64,000 bases of DNA, from contig NZ_CDME01000002.1 in NCBI RefSeq assembly GCF_000826545.1, positions 1,311,187-1,375,186 of the forward strand. The letters are read 5' to 3'. Every line of letters starts with the position of its first letter. Positions within the stretch are counted from its first letter, which is position 1. The position numbers and the translations under genes are program-made. The DNA comes from Kibdelosporangium sp. MJ126-NF4 (GTDB lineage: Bacteria; Actinomycetota; Actinomycetes; Mycobacteriales; Pseudonocardiaceae). The notes under the pieces are model-generated. The model ran no database searches, had not been told where the DNA came from, and saw nothing but the letters and a program-made list of their open reading frames with translations. Positions 8,825 to 18,102 of this stretch are shown here, one piece after another.

Positions 8825-9475
8825 GTGACCGACCCGCGCCTGCTGACCGACGACACCCCACTGCCGGACTTCCTCGACACCCGCCTCAAGCAACAGCTGA
8901 CCTTCCTGATCGAGGTCGACCGGCTCAAGACGATCCTGCGACAGTCACCACTGGCCGCGGCGGACCGGCGCGAGAACGACGCCGAACACTCATGGCACCT
9001 CGCCATGATGGTCATCCTGCTCGCCGAACACACCGACGAACCCATCGACGTCGGCCACACGATCAAACTCGTCATCGTGCACGACCTGGTCGAGATCCAC
9101 GCGGGCGACACCCCCATCTACGACACCACGATGGCCGCCGACCAGGCCGACCGCGAAACCGCCGCCGCCGACACCCTCTTCGGCCTGCTGCCCGACGACC
9201 AAGCCGCCACGATGCGCGCGCTCTGGGACGAGTTCGAGGCACGCCAGACCCCCGAAGCCCGGTTCGCCAAAGCCATGGACCGGCTCCAGCCCCAACTGCT
9301 CAACTGGATGGCCCGCGGCGGCACCTGGCGCACCCCCGGCGTCACCGCCGACGACGTCCGCGCCCGCAAAGCCGTCATCGGCGACGCCTCCCAGTCCCTC
9401 TGGAACGCCAGCCGCGGCCTCATCGACGAGGGCGAACGACGCGGCTGGGCCCGAACGGCCACGTCAGCCGAGTAG
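8825..9475 (+). CDS. HD-domain hydrolase (YfbR/HDDC2-like nucleotidase)
   Basis: 216 residues from a GTG. The metal-binding HD motifs are clear: His in NDAEHSWHLAMM, His-Asp in KLVIVHDLVEIHAGD, and the distal Asp in AKAMDRLQP. These match the YfbR/HDDC2 group, which includes 5'-deoxynucleotidases acting on dNMPs. The protein is soluble. A CAGGCT hexamer sits 6 nt before the start, so the mRNA may be leaderless. A role in nucleotide turnover is inferred from the family; the precise substrate is not shown by sequence. Confidence 0.85.
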   Translation: MTDPRLLTDDTPLPDFLDTRLKQQLTFLIEVDRLKTILRQSPLAAADRRENDAEHSWHLAMMVILLAEHTDEPIDVGHTIKLVIVHDLVEIHAGDTPIYDTTMAADQADRETAAADTLFGLLPDDQAATMRALWDEFEARQTPEARFAKAMDRLQPQLLNWMARGGTWRTPGVTADDVRARKAVIGDASQSLWNASRGLIDEGERRGWARTATSAE

Positions 9476-9485
9476 CGTGTCGATC

Positions 9486-10439
9486 ATGATGCGATGCGCG
9501 ATCCTGGACGACTACCAAGGCGTGGCCCGCACGATGGCCGACTGGTCCGTGCTCGACGGCCAGGTCGACGTCACCGTCCACCGCGACCACATCGACGACC
9601 AGGACACGCTCGTCGCCGCGCTCAAGGACCAGCAGATCGTCGTCATCATGCGCGAACGCACCCCGTTCCGCGCCGACCTGCTGCACCGCCTGCCCGACCT
9701 GAAACTGCTCATCACCAGCGGCATGCGCAACGCCTCCATCGACCTCGCCGCCGCGGCCGCGCAGGGCGTCACCGTCTGCGGCACCGCCAGCACCTCCACC
9801 CCACCCGCCGAACTGACCTGGGCGCTCATCCTCGGCCTGGCCCGCCACCTCGTCACCGAGAACAACGCCTTCCGCTCCGGCGGACCGTGGCAGAGCACCG
9901 TCGGCACCGGCCTCAACGGCAAAACCCTCGGCCTCGTCGGCTTCGGCAAGATCGGCATCCAGGTCGCCCGCGTCGCCCGCGCGTTCGGCATGGACGTCGC
10001 CGCCTGGAGCGCCAACCTCACCGCCGACCGCACCGAACCCGAAGGCGTCCGCCTGGTCGGCAAGCAGGAACTGCTGTCCCACAGCGACATCGTGTCCGTA
10101 CACACCGTGCTCAGCGACCGCACCCGCGGCCTGATCGGCGCCGACGAACTGGCCATGATGCGCCCGGACGCCCTCCTGATCAACACCTCCCGCGCCGCGA
10201 TCGTCGACCAGCAGGCACTGGTCGAGGCGTTGCGCGCGCACCGGATCGGCGGCGCCGGACTCGACGTGTTCGACCAGGAACCACTACCGGCCGACCACCC
10301 GCTGCGGACCATGGCGAACGTCCTGGCCACCCCACACCTCGGCTACGTCACCGACGGCAACTACCGCACGTACTTCCACCAGGCCGTCGAGAACATCCAG
10401 GCGTTCATCGCCGGAAACCCGACACGCACCATCACGTGA
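9486..10439 (+). CDS. D-2-hydroxyacid dehydrogenase
   Basis: About 317 residues. The NAD-binding Rossmann motif is LGLVGFGKIGIQVARVARAF. The catalytic residues of the family are present: Arg in INTSRAAIVDQ, Glu in VFDQEPLPADHP and His in ATPHLGYVT. Members interconvert 2-oxoacids and D-2-hydroxyacids with NAD(P)H, in the cytoplasm. Two adjacent ATGs (9486, 9489) are possible. 9486 is preferred because a TAGCGT -10-like hexamer ends 7 nt before it and no ribosome site exists. The substrate is unknown; it is not an obvious SerA, having no ACT domain. Confidence 0.9.
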   Translation: MMRCAILDDYQGVARTMADWSVLDGQVDVTVHRDHIDDQDTLVAALKDQQIVVIMRERTPFRADLLHRLPDLKLLITSGMRNASIDLAAAAAQGVTVCGTASTSTPPAELTWALILGLARHLVTENNAFRSGGPWQSTVGTGLNGKTLGLVGFGKIGIQVARVARAFGMDVAAWSANLTADRTEPEGVRLVGKQELLSHSDIVSVHTVLSDRTRGLIGADELAMMRPDALLINTSRAAIVDQQALVEALRAHRIGGAGLDVFDQEPLPADHPLRTMANVLATPHLGYVTDGNYRTYFHQAVENIQAFIAGNPTRTIT

Positions 10440-10508
10440 ATTTGTACCTCTCTTGTATCCCTTCTCGTCACGCTGCGCCGAACTGCCTTGACCAGGAGGA
10501 GGACGGAC

Positions 10509-11327
10509 ATGCGGATCAAGTGGGCAGCCGCGGCGGTGGCGGCCGCGAGCGCCGCCGCCATCGTCACGGCGGCACCGGCCCAGGCACTGGCCACCGTGGA
10601 CATGGAGAAAGTGCTCCTCGCGGCGCAGATCGACCCGAGGCGCGCGGACTCCGCGATCACCCCCGGCGCCAAGGACCACGTGCTGGCCGTCGAACAGGCA
10701 CTGCAGGCCAAGGGACTCCTCGCCGCGCAGTACGTCGACGGGCACTTCGGCACGACCACCACCACGGCGTACACCAACTACCAGAAATCACTCGGCTGGA
10801 CCGGGCTGGACACCAACGGCATCCCCGGCCAGACCTCGCTGGAGCGGCTCGGCGAAGGCCGCTTCACCATCACGCGCGTCGTGACCGCGGGCAGCAGGAT
10901 CACCTATCAGAGCAAGACCATCAACACCCGCACCCGCGACATGCTCAAAGCAGCCGAGGCCAAGCTCGGCCGCACCCTCACCATCACACAGGGCTCATAC
11001 AACCCCGGCGGTGTCGGCGCGTCCGGCGGCACCCACGACGGCGGCGGCGCACTGGACATCTCCGTGAGCGGAATGTCCGACGCCACCAAGACCGACGTCG
11101 TCCGCAAACTGCGTGAGGTCGGCTTCGCCGCGTGGTGGCGCAAGCCCTCACAGGGCCCATGGGAGAACCACATCCACGCCATGGCCGTGTCCGACCCACA
11201 GCAGTCCCCCGCCGCCTGGCACCAGTCCGGCGACTACTACCTCGGCAAGAACGGACTGGCCAACGGCGCCGCCGACGACGGCCCCCAGGTCACCAAACGC
11301 ACCTGGGAAGAAGTCCAACGCGGCTAG
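10509..11327 (+). CDS. Secreted peptidoglycan-binding protein with M15-like carboxypeptidase domain
   Basis: 272 residues from an ATG with a GGAGGAGG ribosome site. Residues 1-27 are an Ala-rich signal peptide ending near APAQA. A peptidoglycan-binding-like segment follows (VEQALQAKGLL, DGHFGTTTTTAY). The C-terminal domain has GGTHDGGGALDIS and WENHIHAM, which fit the zinc-binding His/Asp/His pattern of D-Ala-D-Ala carboxypeptidase-like (M15/VanY-type) enzymes. It is therefore likely to cut or trim cell-wall peptides outside the cell. It stands alone, followed by a strong terminator. Confidence 0.8.
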   Translation: MRIKWAAAAVAAASAAAIVTAAPAQALATVDMEKVLLAAQIDPRRADSAITPGAKDHVLAVEQALQAKGLLAAQYVDGHFGTTTTTAYTNYQKSLGWTGLDTNGIPGQTSLERLGEGRFTITRVVTAGSRITYQSKTINTRTRDMLKAAEAKLGRTLTITQGSYNPGGVGASGGTHDGGGALDISVSGMSDATKTDVVRKLREVGFAAWWRKPSQGPWENHIHAMAVSDPQQSPAAWHQSGDYYLGKNGLANGAADDGPQVTKRTWEEVQRG

Positions 11328-11349
11328 CGCGGTGTCCTCGGTGAAGTTT

Positions 11350-11396
11350 CGGTGTTCGCATCGGACGCGCACGCTTCGCGTCGGATGCGAACACCG
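11350..11396. terminator. Strong bidirectional hairpin terminator
   Basis: A 20-bp stem (11350-11369 with 11377-11396) has a single mismatch and a 7-nt loop. It starts CGGTGTTCGCATC and ends with the inverted copy. It lies between the convergent peptidase and quinone-oxidoreductase genes, so it can serve both strands. No U-tract is present, as is common in high-GC actinomycetes. Confidence 0.8.
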
Positions 11397-11429
11397 GCCA
11401 CAGAAACTCCCCCGACCGCTGGCCATTGA

Positions 11430-12383
11430 TCACCGCACCACGAGCACCAGTTTTCCCGCTGTGCGGCCTGTTTCCCCCAGCGCGTGGGCCTTCGCCGCCT
11501 CCGCCAACGGGAACGTGGCCGCGATCTCCGGCCGCACCTGCCCCGACTCGGCCAGTGCCGCTATCGCCGCCATTCCGGCGTGATCGGCTTCCACCAGCAA
11601 CCTCTCCGCGCGCACTCCACGCTGCGCGGCCTGCTCGGCCAGCGCCTCCTGGCCACGCAGCGCGAAGGTCACCAGCAGGCCACCCCGGCGCAGGACACGC
11701 AGCGAACGAACGGTGTACTCGCCACCGATGGCGTCGAGCACGACATCCACATCGCTGACGACATCGGTGAAGTCGACCTCGCGGTAGTCCACCACCTCGT
11801 CCGCGCCGAGCCGCCGGACGAACTCGTGCTTGCCCGCGCTCGCCGTGCCGATCACGTACGCGCCGCGCGCCTTGGCGATCTGCACCGCGAAGTGCCCGAC
11901 TCCGCCCGCGGCAGCGTGGATCAGCACCCGCTGCCCGGCCTGGATTCCAGCGGTGTCGACGAGCGCCTGCCACGCGGTCAGCCCGGCGAGGGGCATGGCG
12001 GCGGCCTGGACATGGTCGAGCGATGGCGGTTTACGCGCGAACGCCCGTGTGGGTCCGACGGCGTACTCCGCGAACGAGCCGACACCGTGGGGATAGGGCA
12101 GCATGCCGAAGACCTCGTCACCCGGCTTGAACAGCGTGACACCCATCCCGACCGCCTCGACGACGCCCGACACGTCCCAGCCCAGGACGAACGGCGGCTC
12201 GCCGAGGAACAGGTCCTGCAGGCCGCGGTGCTTCCAGTCCGTCGGGTTGAGTCCCGCCGCGTGCACGCGCACCAGCACCTGACTCGGCCCCGGCTCGGGC
12301 CGGGGCAGGACCACCTCGGTCAGCACCTCGGGGCCGCCGACGACGTCCTGGCTGATCGCACGCATTGTCTTCGTTGTGCTCAT
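11430..12383 (-). CDS. Zinc-independent MDR oxidoreductase (quinone reductase type)
   Basis: 317 residues. The N-terminal GroES-like domain contains the family's HAAGLNPTDWKHR segment. The nucleotide-binding motif is HAAAGGVGHFAVQIAKARGA (AxxGGVG), and VVDYREVDF is typical of NADP-dependent quinone reductases. Zinc ligands of alcohol dehydrogenases are absent. The enzyme should reduce quinones or enones in the cytoplasm. It is divergent from a GlxA-type activator with 70 bp between them, so that regulator probably controls it. The ATG at 12383 matches the usual N-terminus. Confidence 0.9.
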   Translation of the reverse strand: MSTTKTMRAISQDVVGGPEVLTEVVLPRPEPGPSQVLVRVHAAGLNPTDWKHRGLQDLFLGEPPFVLGWDVSGVVEAVGMGVTLFKPGDEVFGMLPYPHGVGSFAEYAVGPTRAFARKPPSLDHVQAAAMPLAGLTAWQALVDTAGIQAGQRVLIHAAAGGVGHFAVQIAKARGAYVIGTASAGKHEFVRRLGADEVVDYREVDFTDVVSDVDVVLDAIGGEYTVRSLRVLRRGGLLVTFALRGQEALAEQAAQRGVRAERLLVEADHAGMAAIAALAESGQVRPEIAATFPLAEAAKAHALGETGRTAGKLVLVVR

Positions 12384-12423
12384 GCCCTGAATGCTGCCGC
12401 CGTCACGGCCACCGCGAAATGGC

Positions 12424-12447
12424 ATGAAAGTCATCCTTCGATAGGAT
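12424..12447 (+). promoter_or_regulatory. Leaderless promoter and small dyad before the GlxA-type gene
   Basis: TAGGAT (12442-12447) ends 6 nt before the ATG at 12454, the spacing expected for a leaderless transcript. Just upstream, ATGA-AAG-TCAT (12424-12434) is a perfect short dyad in the divergent intergenic region and may be an operator. Confidence 0.45.
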
Positions 12448-12453
12448 CGTGCC

Positions 12454-13395
12454 ATGCACAGAGTCGTCGTGCTGGCGTTGCCCGGTGTCTACCCGTTCGA
12501 ACTGGGCATCCCCAAGCGGACCTTCGGATCTCTTCCCGAGCACTACGAGGTGCTCACCTGCACGGTGGACGGCCGCCCGGTCGCCAGCAACGCCGACTTC
12601 ACGATCACCGTCGAGCACGGCCCCGAGATGCTGGACACGGCCGACACGGTCGTGATCCCGCCGTACGACGTGAACCTGACCGCCGGGGGCCTCCCCGACC
12701 TGGTCGCCGCCGCGCTCAGCCGTATCCGGCCGGACGCCCGCATCGTGTCCATCTGCACAGGTGCTTTCGTGCTCGCCGCGGCGGGCCTGCTCGACAACCG
12801 GGCCGCCACCACGCATTGGGAGCTGACCGAGGTGTTCCGCAGCTGGTTCCCCACCGTGCGGCTGGATCAGGACGTGCTGTTCGTCGACGACGGCAACCTG
12901 CTCACCTCCGCGGGCGCCGCCTCCGGCGTGGACGTGTGCCTGCACCTGATCCGGCGTGACCACGGCAGCGCCGTGGCCAACCGCGTCGCTCGCACGTGCG
13001 TGGTGCCGCCGTGGCGCGACGGCGGGCAGGCCCAGTACATCGAGCAGCCAGTGCCCAGTCCGACCAAGAGCAGCACGTCGTCCACCCGGCAGTGGGCGCT
13101 CGAACGGCTGCATCTGCCGCTCACCCAGTCCGATCTCGCCCAGCACGCGCGGATGAGCCTGCGCACCTTCGCCCGCCGGTTTCGTGCCGAAGCCGGGATC
13201 AGCCCGGGCCGCTGGCTCATCCAGCAGCGCGTCGTCCGGGCCCGTGAACTGCTCGAGTCCAGCGATCTGCCGGTGGACAAGATCGCCGAACAGGTCGGGT
13301 TCGCCACCGGGACGTCACTGCGCCAGCACCTGCGCGGCGCCATCGGTGTCTCACCGCTGGCCTACCGGCGCACGTTCGCCCGCGCCGGAAGCTGA
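12454..13395 (+). CDS. GlxA-type transcriptional regulator (DJ-1/PfpI plus AraC)
   Basis: 313 residues. Residues 1-180 are a DJ-1/PfpI-like amidotransferase fold, with SICTGAFVLAAAGLL containing the nucleophile-elbow Cys. Residues 215-310 form an AraC double helix-turn-helix (LAQHARMSLRTFARRFRAE, then DKIAEQVGFATGTSLRQHL). Such regulators activate or repress neighbouring metabolic genes in response to an unknown ligand. It is divergent from the quinone oxidoreductase gene, its most likely target. The start is probably leaderless. Confidence 0.92.
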   Translation: MHRVVVLALPGVYPFELGIPKRTFGSLPEHYEVLTCTVDGRPVASNADFTITVEHGPEMLDTADTVVIPPYDVNLTAGGLPDLVAAALSRIRPDARIVSICTGAFVLAAAGLLDNRAATTHWELTEVFRSWFPTVRLDQDVLFVDDGNLLTSAGAASGVDVCLHLIRRDHGSAVANRVARTCVVPPWRDGGQAQYIEQPVPSPTKSSTSSTRQWALERLHLPLTQSDLAQHARMSLRTFARRFRAEAGISPGRWLIQQRVVRARELLESSDLPVDKIAEQVGFATGTSLRQHLRGAIGVSPLAYRRTFARAGS

Positions 13396-13568
13396 TTCGA
13401 CCGACAGCTCTCCGTCAGGGCGTCTGAGATTATTTTCGTCACAAGTTAATTTATTGTGTGTGTAGTCCTAGATGCAGTGCCGGGTAGGGTCTGTCTGGTC
13501 GGAGCGAGTCCAACAGCGCGGCACACCCGGCGACTCCTTGTCGTACCCGGAAGACCAAGGGAGCGCGC

Positions 13569-14390
13569 GTGTCGCGAACCAACGACGTGGTCGGCGTGAC
13601 CACCGACGAAACCGCTCAGCTGTACCAGGAGATCTACGGCCTGCGTGCGGCACTGCGGTCCCGGCCGCTGATCGCCCGTGCGCTGGGCGTGATCCAGGGG
13701 CGCTACGGCCTCGACGCCGACAGGGCCTTCGACCTGCTGCGGGAAAGCGCGCAACGGCACAACCTCAAACTGTCCACCTTGGCGTCCACGGTGCTCGTGG
13801 CGGCACCACCGACCGGTGCCGCGTGGTTCCCCGGCCGGGTTCGCAGACCCAGCCCGTCGTTGAGCTACATCGACGACAAGCACCACAACCGCACTGCCGT
13901 GCTCAGCGCGTTCCTGGACGCCGTACTGACCATAATGGACACCCAGGTCGGCGACCTGCAGCTGACAGATCCGCTGACGGGCGCGCTGCACCTGGAGCAG
14001 CACCGCAACCTGTCGGCCGGGTTCGTCGACTTCTTCGCGAACGTCAGCGACGACCCGACCTCCTGTGCGACGGCGATGCGGCGGCGCAGCCGTGTGATCG
14101 TCCGGGACGTGGCCACCGACCCGATCTTCACCGGTACCGACTCCGGTGCGATGGTGCTCAGCGAAGGCGTCCGGTCAGTGCAGAGCACGCCAGTGCAACT
14201 GCCCGGCGGGCGATGCGTCGCGATGGTGTCCACCCACCACGGCGAACCGGACCTCTCCCCCACCCGGGCTCAGCTCGACCGAGTGGACCGGTTCGCCACG
14301 CAGACCGCGCACTGGCTGGACTGGCACCAGCGCACAGTCGTGCTCGACGCGCTGGAGTTCGTGCACAAGCAGGCGCTACGACTCCAGTGA
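13569..14390 (+). CDS. ANTAR-GAF regulator
   Basis: 273 residues from a GTG with GGGAG 6 nt upstream. Residues 20-75 match an ANTAR RNA-binding domain (IARALGVIQGRYGLDADRAF then LLRESAQRHNLKLSTLA). Residues about 115-265 look like a GAF sensor. The common actinobacterial order is GAF then ANTAR, so this arrangement is reversed. ANTAR proteins act as antiterminators by binding paired hexaloop hairpins. Its 3' end overlaps the end of the convergent STAND gene by 15 nt. The 173 bp upstream is AT-rich in part and could hold its promoter. Confidence 0.8.
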   Translation: MSRTNDVVGVTTDETAQLYQEIYGLRAALRSRPLIARALGVIQGRYGLDADRAFDLLRESAQRHNLKLSTLASTVLVAAPPTGAAWFPGRVRRPSPSLSYIDDKHHNRTAVLSAFLDAVLTIMDTQVGDLQLTDPLTGALHLEQHRNLSAGFVDFFANVSDDPTSCATAMRRRSRVIVRDVATDPIFTGTDSGAMVLSEGVRSVQSTPVQLPGGRCVAMVSTHHGEPDLSPTRAQLDRVDRFATQTAHWLDWHQRTVVLDALEFVHKQALRLQ

Positions 14391-17300
14391 CGGCACATGG
14401 ATCCACGCCGTCGCGTCGGTCTCCTTGATCGCCACACTCACCTGCTCGTACGCGCTCAGGTCCGCGTTCGGGTGCGGCCGGATGACGTTGTCGTAGAACG
14501 TCGACGACGCGATGAACGCCACCGGGCCGACGGACTCGTCCAGCGCTCTGCGCAGCGGATCCGCGTCCACCAACCGGAACGCGAAGTTCACCGACGCGCT
14601 GCCCGGCCCGTCGTCGTCCACGGGCACCTCGCCGGAATGCAGCGCCACCCTCAGCCGCAACCGGCGACTCTCCGGCTGCCGCAGGTTGTGCTCGTGCACC
14701 GCCGCCACCAGGGCCTGCGGCAACACGTCCACGAACACCGCCTTGGCCACCTCCGCCGGGACCACGATCATCACGCCGTCACCGCGGTACTGGGCACGGC
14801 AGGTGTCCCAGTCGATGTCCGTGCGCCGGAACGCCTTCTTCAACGCGCGCAGCGGCCCGTCGCGCAGTGTCCGGAAGTCCGCCAGCTCCCGCAGGGTCAA
14901 CCGGGCCACGTCCACCACGAGGATCGCCGGGTCCTGGGAGCTGGCGATGCCACGCTGTTCCAGTTCGGCCAGTTTCGCCAGCACGGTCTCGGCGTCCGGG
15001 TCGCCGAACTCGTTGAGCAGCCCCAATGCGTGCTGCCACGTCGACCGTGCTTTGATCCGGTCGCCGAGCGCGCGGTAGGTGTCGCCGAGCCGGTTGAGCG
15101 TGACCGCCTCGGCGTACCGGTTGCCGCCCTCCCGCGACAGGCGCAGCGCGGCCTCGTAGTGCTCGACCGCGTCGGCGAACTGGTACAGGCGGTGGTGCAC
15201 CAGGCCGAGGCCTTCCAGCGCAACGCTTTCCCCGCGCCGGTTGTCCAGATCACGGTAGAGCTCGCGGGCCGCGTGGAACTCGGGCAACGCCTGCCGGGGC
15301 GCGCCGGTCTGCGCCGCGCAGTCGGCCAACGTCACCAACGCGTCCGCCTCGCCGTGCCGGTCGGCGTTGCGGCGGAACAGATCCAACGCCACCCTGGCGT
15401 GGAACACCGCTTCGTCGGGCTGGTTGCGGCGGCCGTGGACCTCGCTCAGCGCGAGCTCCGAGCGGGCCTCCCCCACCTCGTTGCCCAGATCCCGGCACAG
15501 GCCCAGCGAGAGCTCGTAGTGCCGGACCGCCTCCGCGATCCGGCCGAACTGGCCGTGCACCGCGCCGAGGCTCCGGTGGATGTCGGCCTGTGCCTGGCGG
15601 TCACGGGCCTGGTCCGCGGCGGTGAGCGCGGTCTGCAGCACCGCCGCCAGGTCGTGCCACAACCCTTGCTGGTCAAGGAAAGGCGTGATCACCGCGGCCA
15701 GCCGCCACGCCCGCTCGTCCAGCCCCGACTGGGCGGCGAAGTCGATCGCGGCCAGCAGCACCGGCCGCTCGCTGGCGAACCAGTGCCGGTCAGCCTCCGC
15801 GCCGCGGTTGATGTAGTGGTCGAGCACGCGGCGGATGGCCTCGTCGCGTTCCCAGTCCGAGTCGATCGCCATCGCCTGCTCGTGCGCGTAGAGCCGCAGC
15901 AGGTCGTGGAATCGGTACCGGCCGGGCTTGTAGTGGTGTATCAGATGCGCGACGCAGACCTCACGCAGCACTTGCTGCGCCTGTGGTTCGGACAGGCCGG
16001 TCAGCGCGGCCACCGCGGGCAGCCCGATGTCGGGTTCCGGGTGCAGGCCCAGCAACCGGAACACCCGGGCCGACTCCGGGCTCAGTGCCTGGTAGGTCCA
16101 CGAGAACGCGGCACGGATGCTGGCCGACTCGTCGTCCCCGGCCAGCACGGCCAGCCGGTTGTTCGCGTCGTTGAGTTCACCGGCCAGCACCTGTAACGGG
16201 AACTCCGGGTGCGCGGCGGCGTGCGCGGCCACGATCCGCAGCGCCAACGGCAGCCCGCCGCAGTACTCGACGAGTTTCGCGGCCTCCTCGGGCTCGGCGT
16301 CGACCCGCTCGTCGCCCAGGCAGCGTGACAGCAGCGCGATTCCGGCGTTGCGGTCGAAGACGTTCAACGCCACCTGCACGGCGTCGTTCTTGGCGACCAG
16401 GTCGGCCAGCCGGGCGCGGCTGGTGACCAGGACCCGGCACTCCGGCGCGCCGGGCAGCAACGGCAGGACCTGTTCGCTGGAGCGCGCGTTGTCCAGCAGC
16501 ACGAGCATCCGCCGCTCGGCGACCATGCTGCGGTACAGAGCCACCCGCGCGTCCAACTCGACCGGCATCGCCTGCCGGGACACACCCAGCGCGTCCAGGA
16601 ACAGCAGCAGCGCCTCGCTCGCCTGGACCGGGCGGCCGGACGGGCTGAACCCGCGCAGGTCCACGTACAGCTGGCCGTCGGGGTAGTGGTCGGCGACCTG
16701 GTGGGCGAAGTTCACCGCGAGCGTGGTCTTGCCGGTTCCCGGCGCGCCGGTGATCAGGAAGACCCCCGCGTCCTGTGAGCTCTCCAGCCAGCCGAGCTCG
16801 GCCTCCCTGCCGACGAACGTCTTCACGCCGCGCGGCAGCGTACGGGGCGGCAACAGCCGCTGGCCGCTGCCGCCGACGGTGACGTCCTGGACCGGCTGCG
16901 GGGCGTGCCGCACCGGGCGGGGCCAGATGGTGACCGTGATGAAGTCCTTCTCGCGCAACACTGTCGGGATCGCACTGCCCCCGTCGCGGCAGTCGCGCAG
17001 CGCCGACGGGATCCCGCTGCCCTCCCCTTCCACCAGCCGCACCCACGACAGCAGGTGCGCGAGCCGGTAGTTGCGTTTCACCGACTGCCCGTTGAACTCG
17101 GCCAACTCGTGCTTCTCACCCGACGGGATGTCGTACCCGATCCAACCGCCGGGGCTGCTGATCTCCACGCGGTCGTCGAACACCCGCACGTGCACACACG
17201 AACTGAGGTGCGAGTAGTCGCGGTGCACCACCGCGTTCGCGATGATCTCGCGCACCGCGATCATCGGGTAGGCGTAGACCGGGACGGCCTGCGCATGGTG

Positions 17301-18095
17301 CTCGCTCGGGCGTTCGCCGCGCCGAACGTGCTTGGCCACGAACGCGTGCGCCTTGACGATCTGCGTCGTCACCGGGCCCTCGTAGGTCTCGCTGTCGCGC
17401 TGGTCCGAACGGTCGAGGCCGTAGTACCGCACGCATTTGACCATCGCCGCCGAGCAGGCGGACGTCGCGCTGCGGCCGAACAGCAACGCACCGGTGCGGG
17501 TCAGCTTGCTGCCTGTCCACACCTCGATCTGTTCGAGGAACTGCCACGGCGTCAGCCCGGCGGGCAGCCGCCCGGCCACCTCGGTGCGCAGTTGGGTGCG
17601 GTAGTCCTGCAGCGCGTCGACGTCGAACGTCATCAGGTCGGTCGGTTGGTCGAGATAAGGCAGCCCATTGGTGGACGCGGTGGTGTCGCCCTGCGGGTCT
17701 CGCACGGGCGGGAATTGTGCGGCGAGCGCGTTGAGCAGCTCACGCACACCTGTCACCGGATCGGCGTAGTACTTCGCGACTTTTGTTTTCACCGCGAGCT
17801 GGTCGACGTAGGCCTGGTCCTCCATCTGTACGACGAATACCCGGCTGGCACGCGCGTAACCCGCGTTCACGATCTTGTGCGCCCATGAGCTGCCGACCGA
17901 TCTGGTGGTCGCGCACAATACGATGGGAACACCGGAGTCCATCGCTTTCAATGCCACACCGATACGGGATTCACCGACGAGAACTGTGCCGTCGTGCGTG
18001 ACGTCGTATCCGCCGTCGCGCAATGGACCTGCCAGTTTCTCGGCCAGGTCTTCCTCGCCGTCGGCGCAGACCACGTAGACGGGTTGCCGCGTCAT
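14376..18095 (-). CDS. Giant STAND protein: TIR - HATPase - NB-ARC - TPR - cyclase-like
   Basis: 1239 residues. Residues 1-130 are a TIR-like domain (VYVVCADGEEDLAEKL); at the usual catalytic place it reads SSWAHKI, with Ile75 instead of Glu. Residues 150-395 resemble the HATPase part of COG2865 proteins (AVREIIANAVVHRDYS, GEGSGIPSAL) without the AlbA domain. Residues 425-740 are an NB-ARC switch with Walker A GAPGTGKTTL, Walker B LVLLDN and GLPLAL. TPR-like helices span about 800-1050. The last 180 residues resemble a class III nucleotidyl cyclase (VVDVARLT, YRGDGVMI, LRVALHSGEV). It lies 7 nt behind a stand-alone TIR gene. Such STAND proteins sense ligands and oligomerise; a role in anti-phage defence or stress death is inferred. 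Confidence 0.8.
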   Translation of the reverse strand: MTRQPVYVVCADGEEDLAEKLAGPLRDGGYDVTHDGTVLVGESRIGVALKAMDSGVPIVLCATTRSVGSSWAHKIVNAGYARASRVFVVQMEDQAYVDQLAVKTKVAKYYADPVTGVRELLNALAAQFPPVRDPQGDTTASTNGLPYLDQPTDLMTFDVDALQDYRTQLRTEVAGRLPAGLTPWQFLEQIEVWTGSKLTRTGALLFGRSATSACSAAMVKCVRYYGLDRSDQRDSETYEGPVTTQIVKAHAFVAKHVRRGERPSEHHAQAVPVYAYPMIAVREIIANAVVHRDYSHLSSCVHVRVFDDRVEISSPGGWIGYDIPSGEKHELAEFNGQSVKRNYRLAHLLSWVRLVEGEGSGIPSALRDCRDGGSAIPTVLREKDFITVTIWPRPVRHAPQPVQDVTVGGSGQRLLPPRTLPRGVKTFVGREAELGWLESSQDAGVFLITGAPGTGKTTLAVNFAHQVADHYPDGQLYVDLRGFSPSGRPVQASEALLLFLDALGVSRQAMPVELDARVALYRSMVAERRMLVLLDNARSSEQVLPLLPGAPECRVLVTSRARLADLVAKNDAVQVALNVFDRNAGIALLSRCLGDERVDAEPEEAAKLVEYCGGLPLALRIVAAHAAAHPEFPLQVLAGELNDANNRLAVLAGDDESASIRAAFSWTYQALSPESARVFRLLGLHPEPDIGLPAVAALTGLSEPQAQQVLREVCVAHLIHHYKPGRYRFHDLLRLYAHEQAMAIDSDWERDEAIRRVLDHYINRGAEADRHWFASERPVLLAAIDFAAQSGLDERAWRLAAVITPFLDQQGLWHDLAAVLQTALTAADQARDRQAQADIHRSLGAVHGQFGRIAEAVRHYELSLGLCRDLGNEVGEARSELALSEVHGRRNQPDEAVFHARVALDLFRRNADRHGEADALVTLADCAAQTGAPRQALPEFHAARELYRDLDNRRGESVALEGLGLVHHRLYQFADAVEHYEAALRLSREGGNRYAEAVTLNRLGDTYRALGDRIKARSTWQHALGLLNEFGDPDAETVLAKLAELEQRGIASSQDPAILVVDVARLTLRELADFRTLRDGPLRALKKAFRRTDIDWDTCRAQYRGDGVMIVVPAEVAKAVFVDVLPQALVAAVHEHNLRQPESRRLRLRVALHSGEVPVDDDGPGSASVNFAFRLVDADPLRRALDESVGPVAFIASSTFYDNVIRPHPNADLSAYEQVSVAIKETDATAWIHVPSLES

Positions 18096-18102
18096 GGCCG
18101 TG

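Noticed and set aside
14397..16196. 599-codon plus-strand open frame
   Set aside because: It lies entirely antisense to the STAND gene, encodes low-complexity Arg/Val/Gln-rich sequence, and has no family features; it is a shadow of GC-biased codons.
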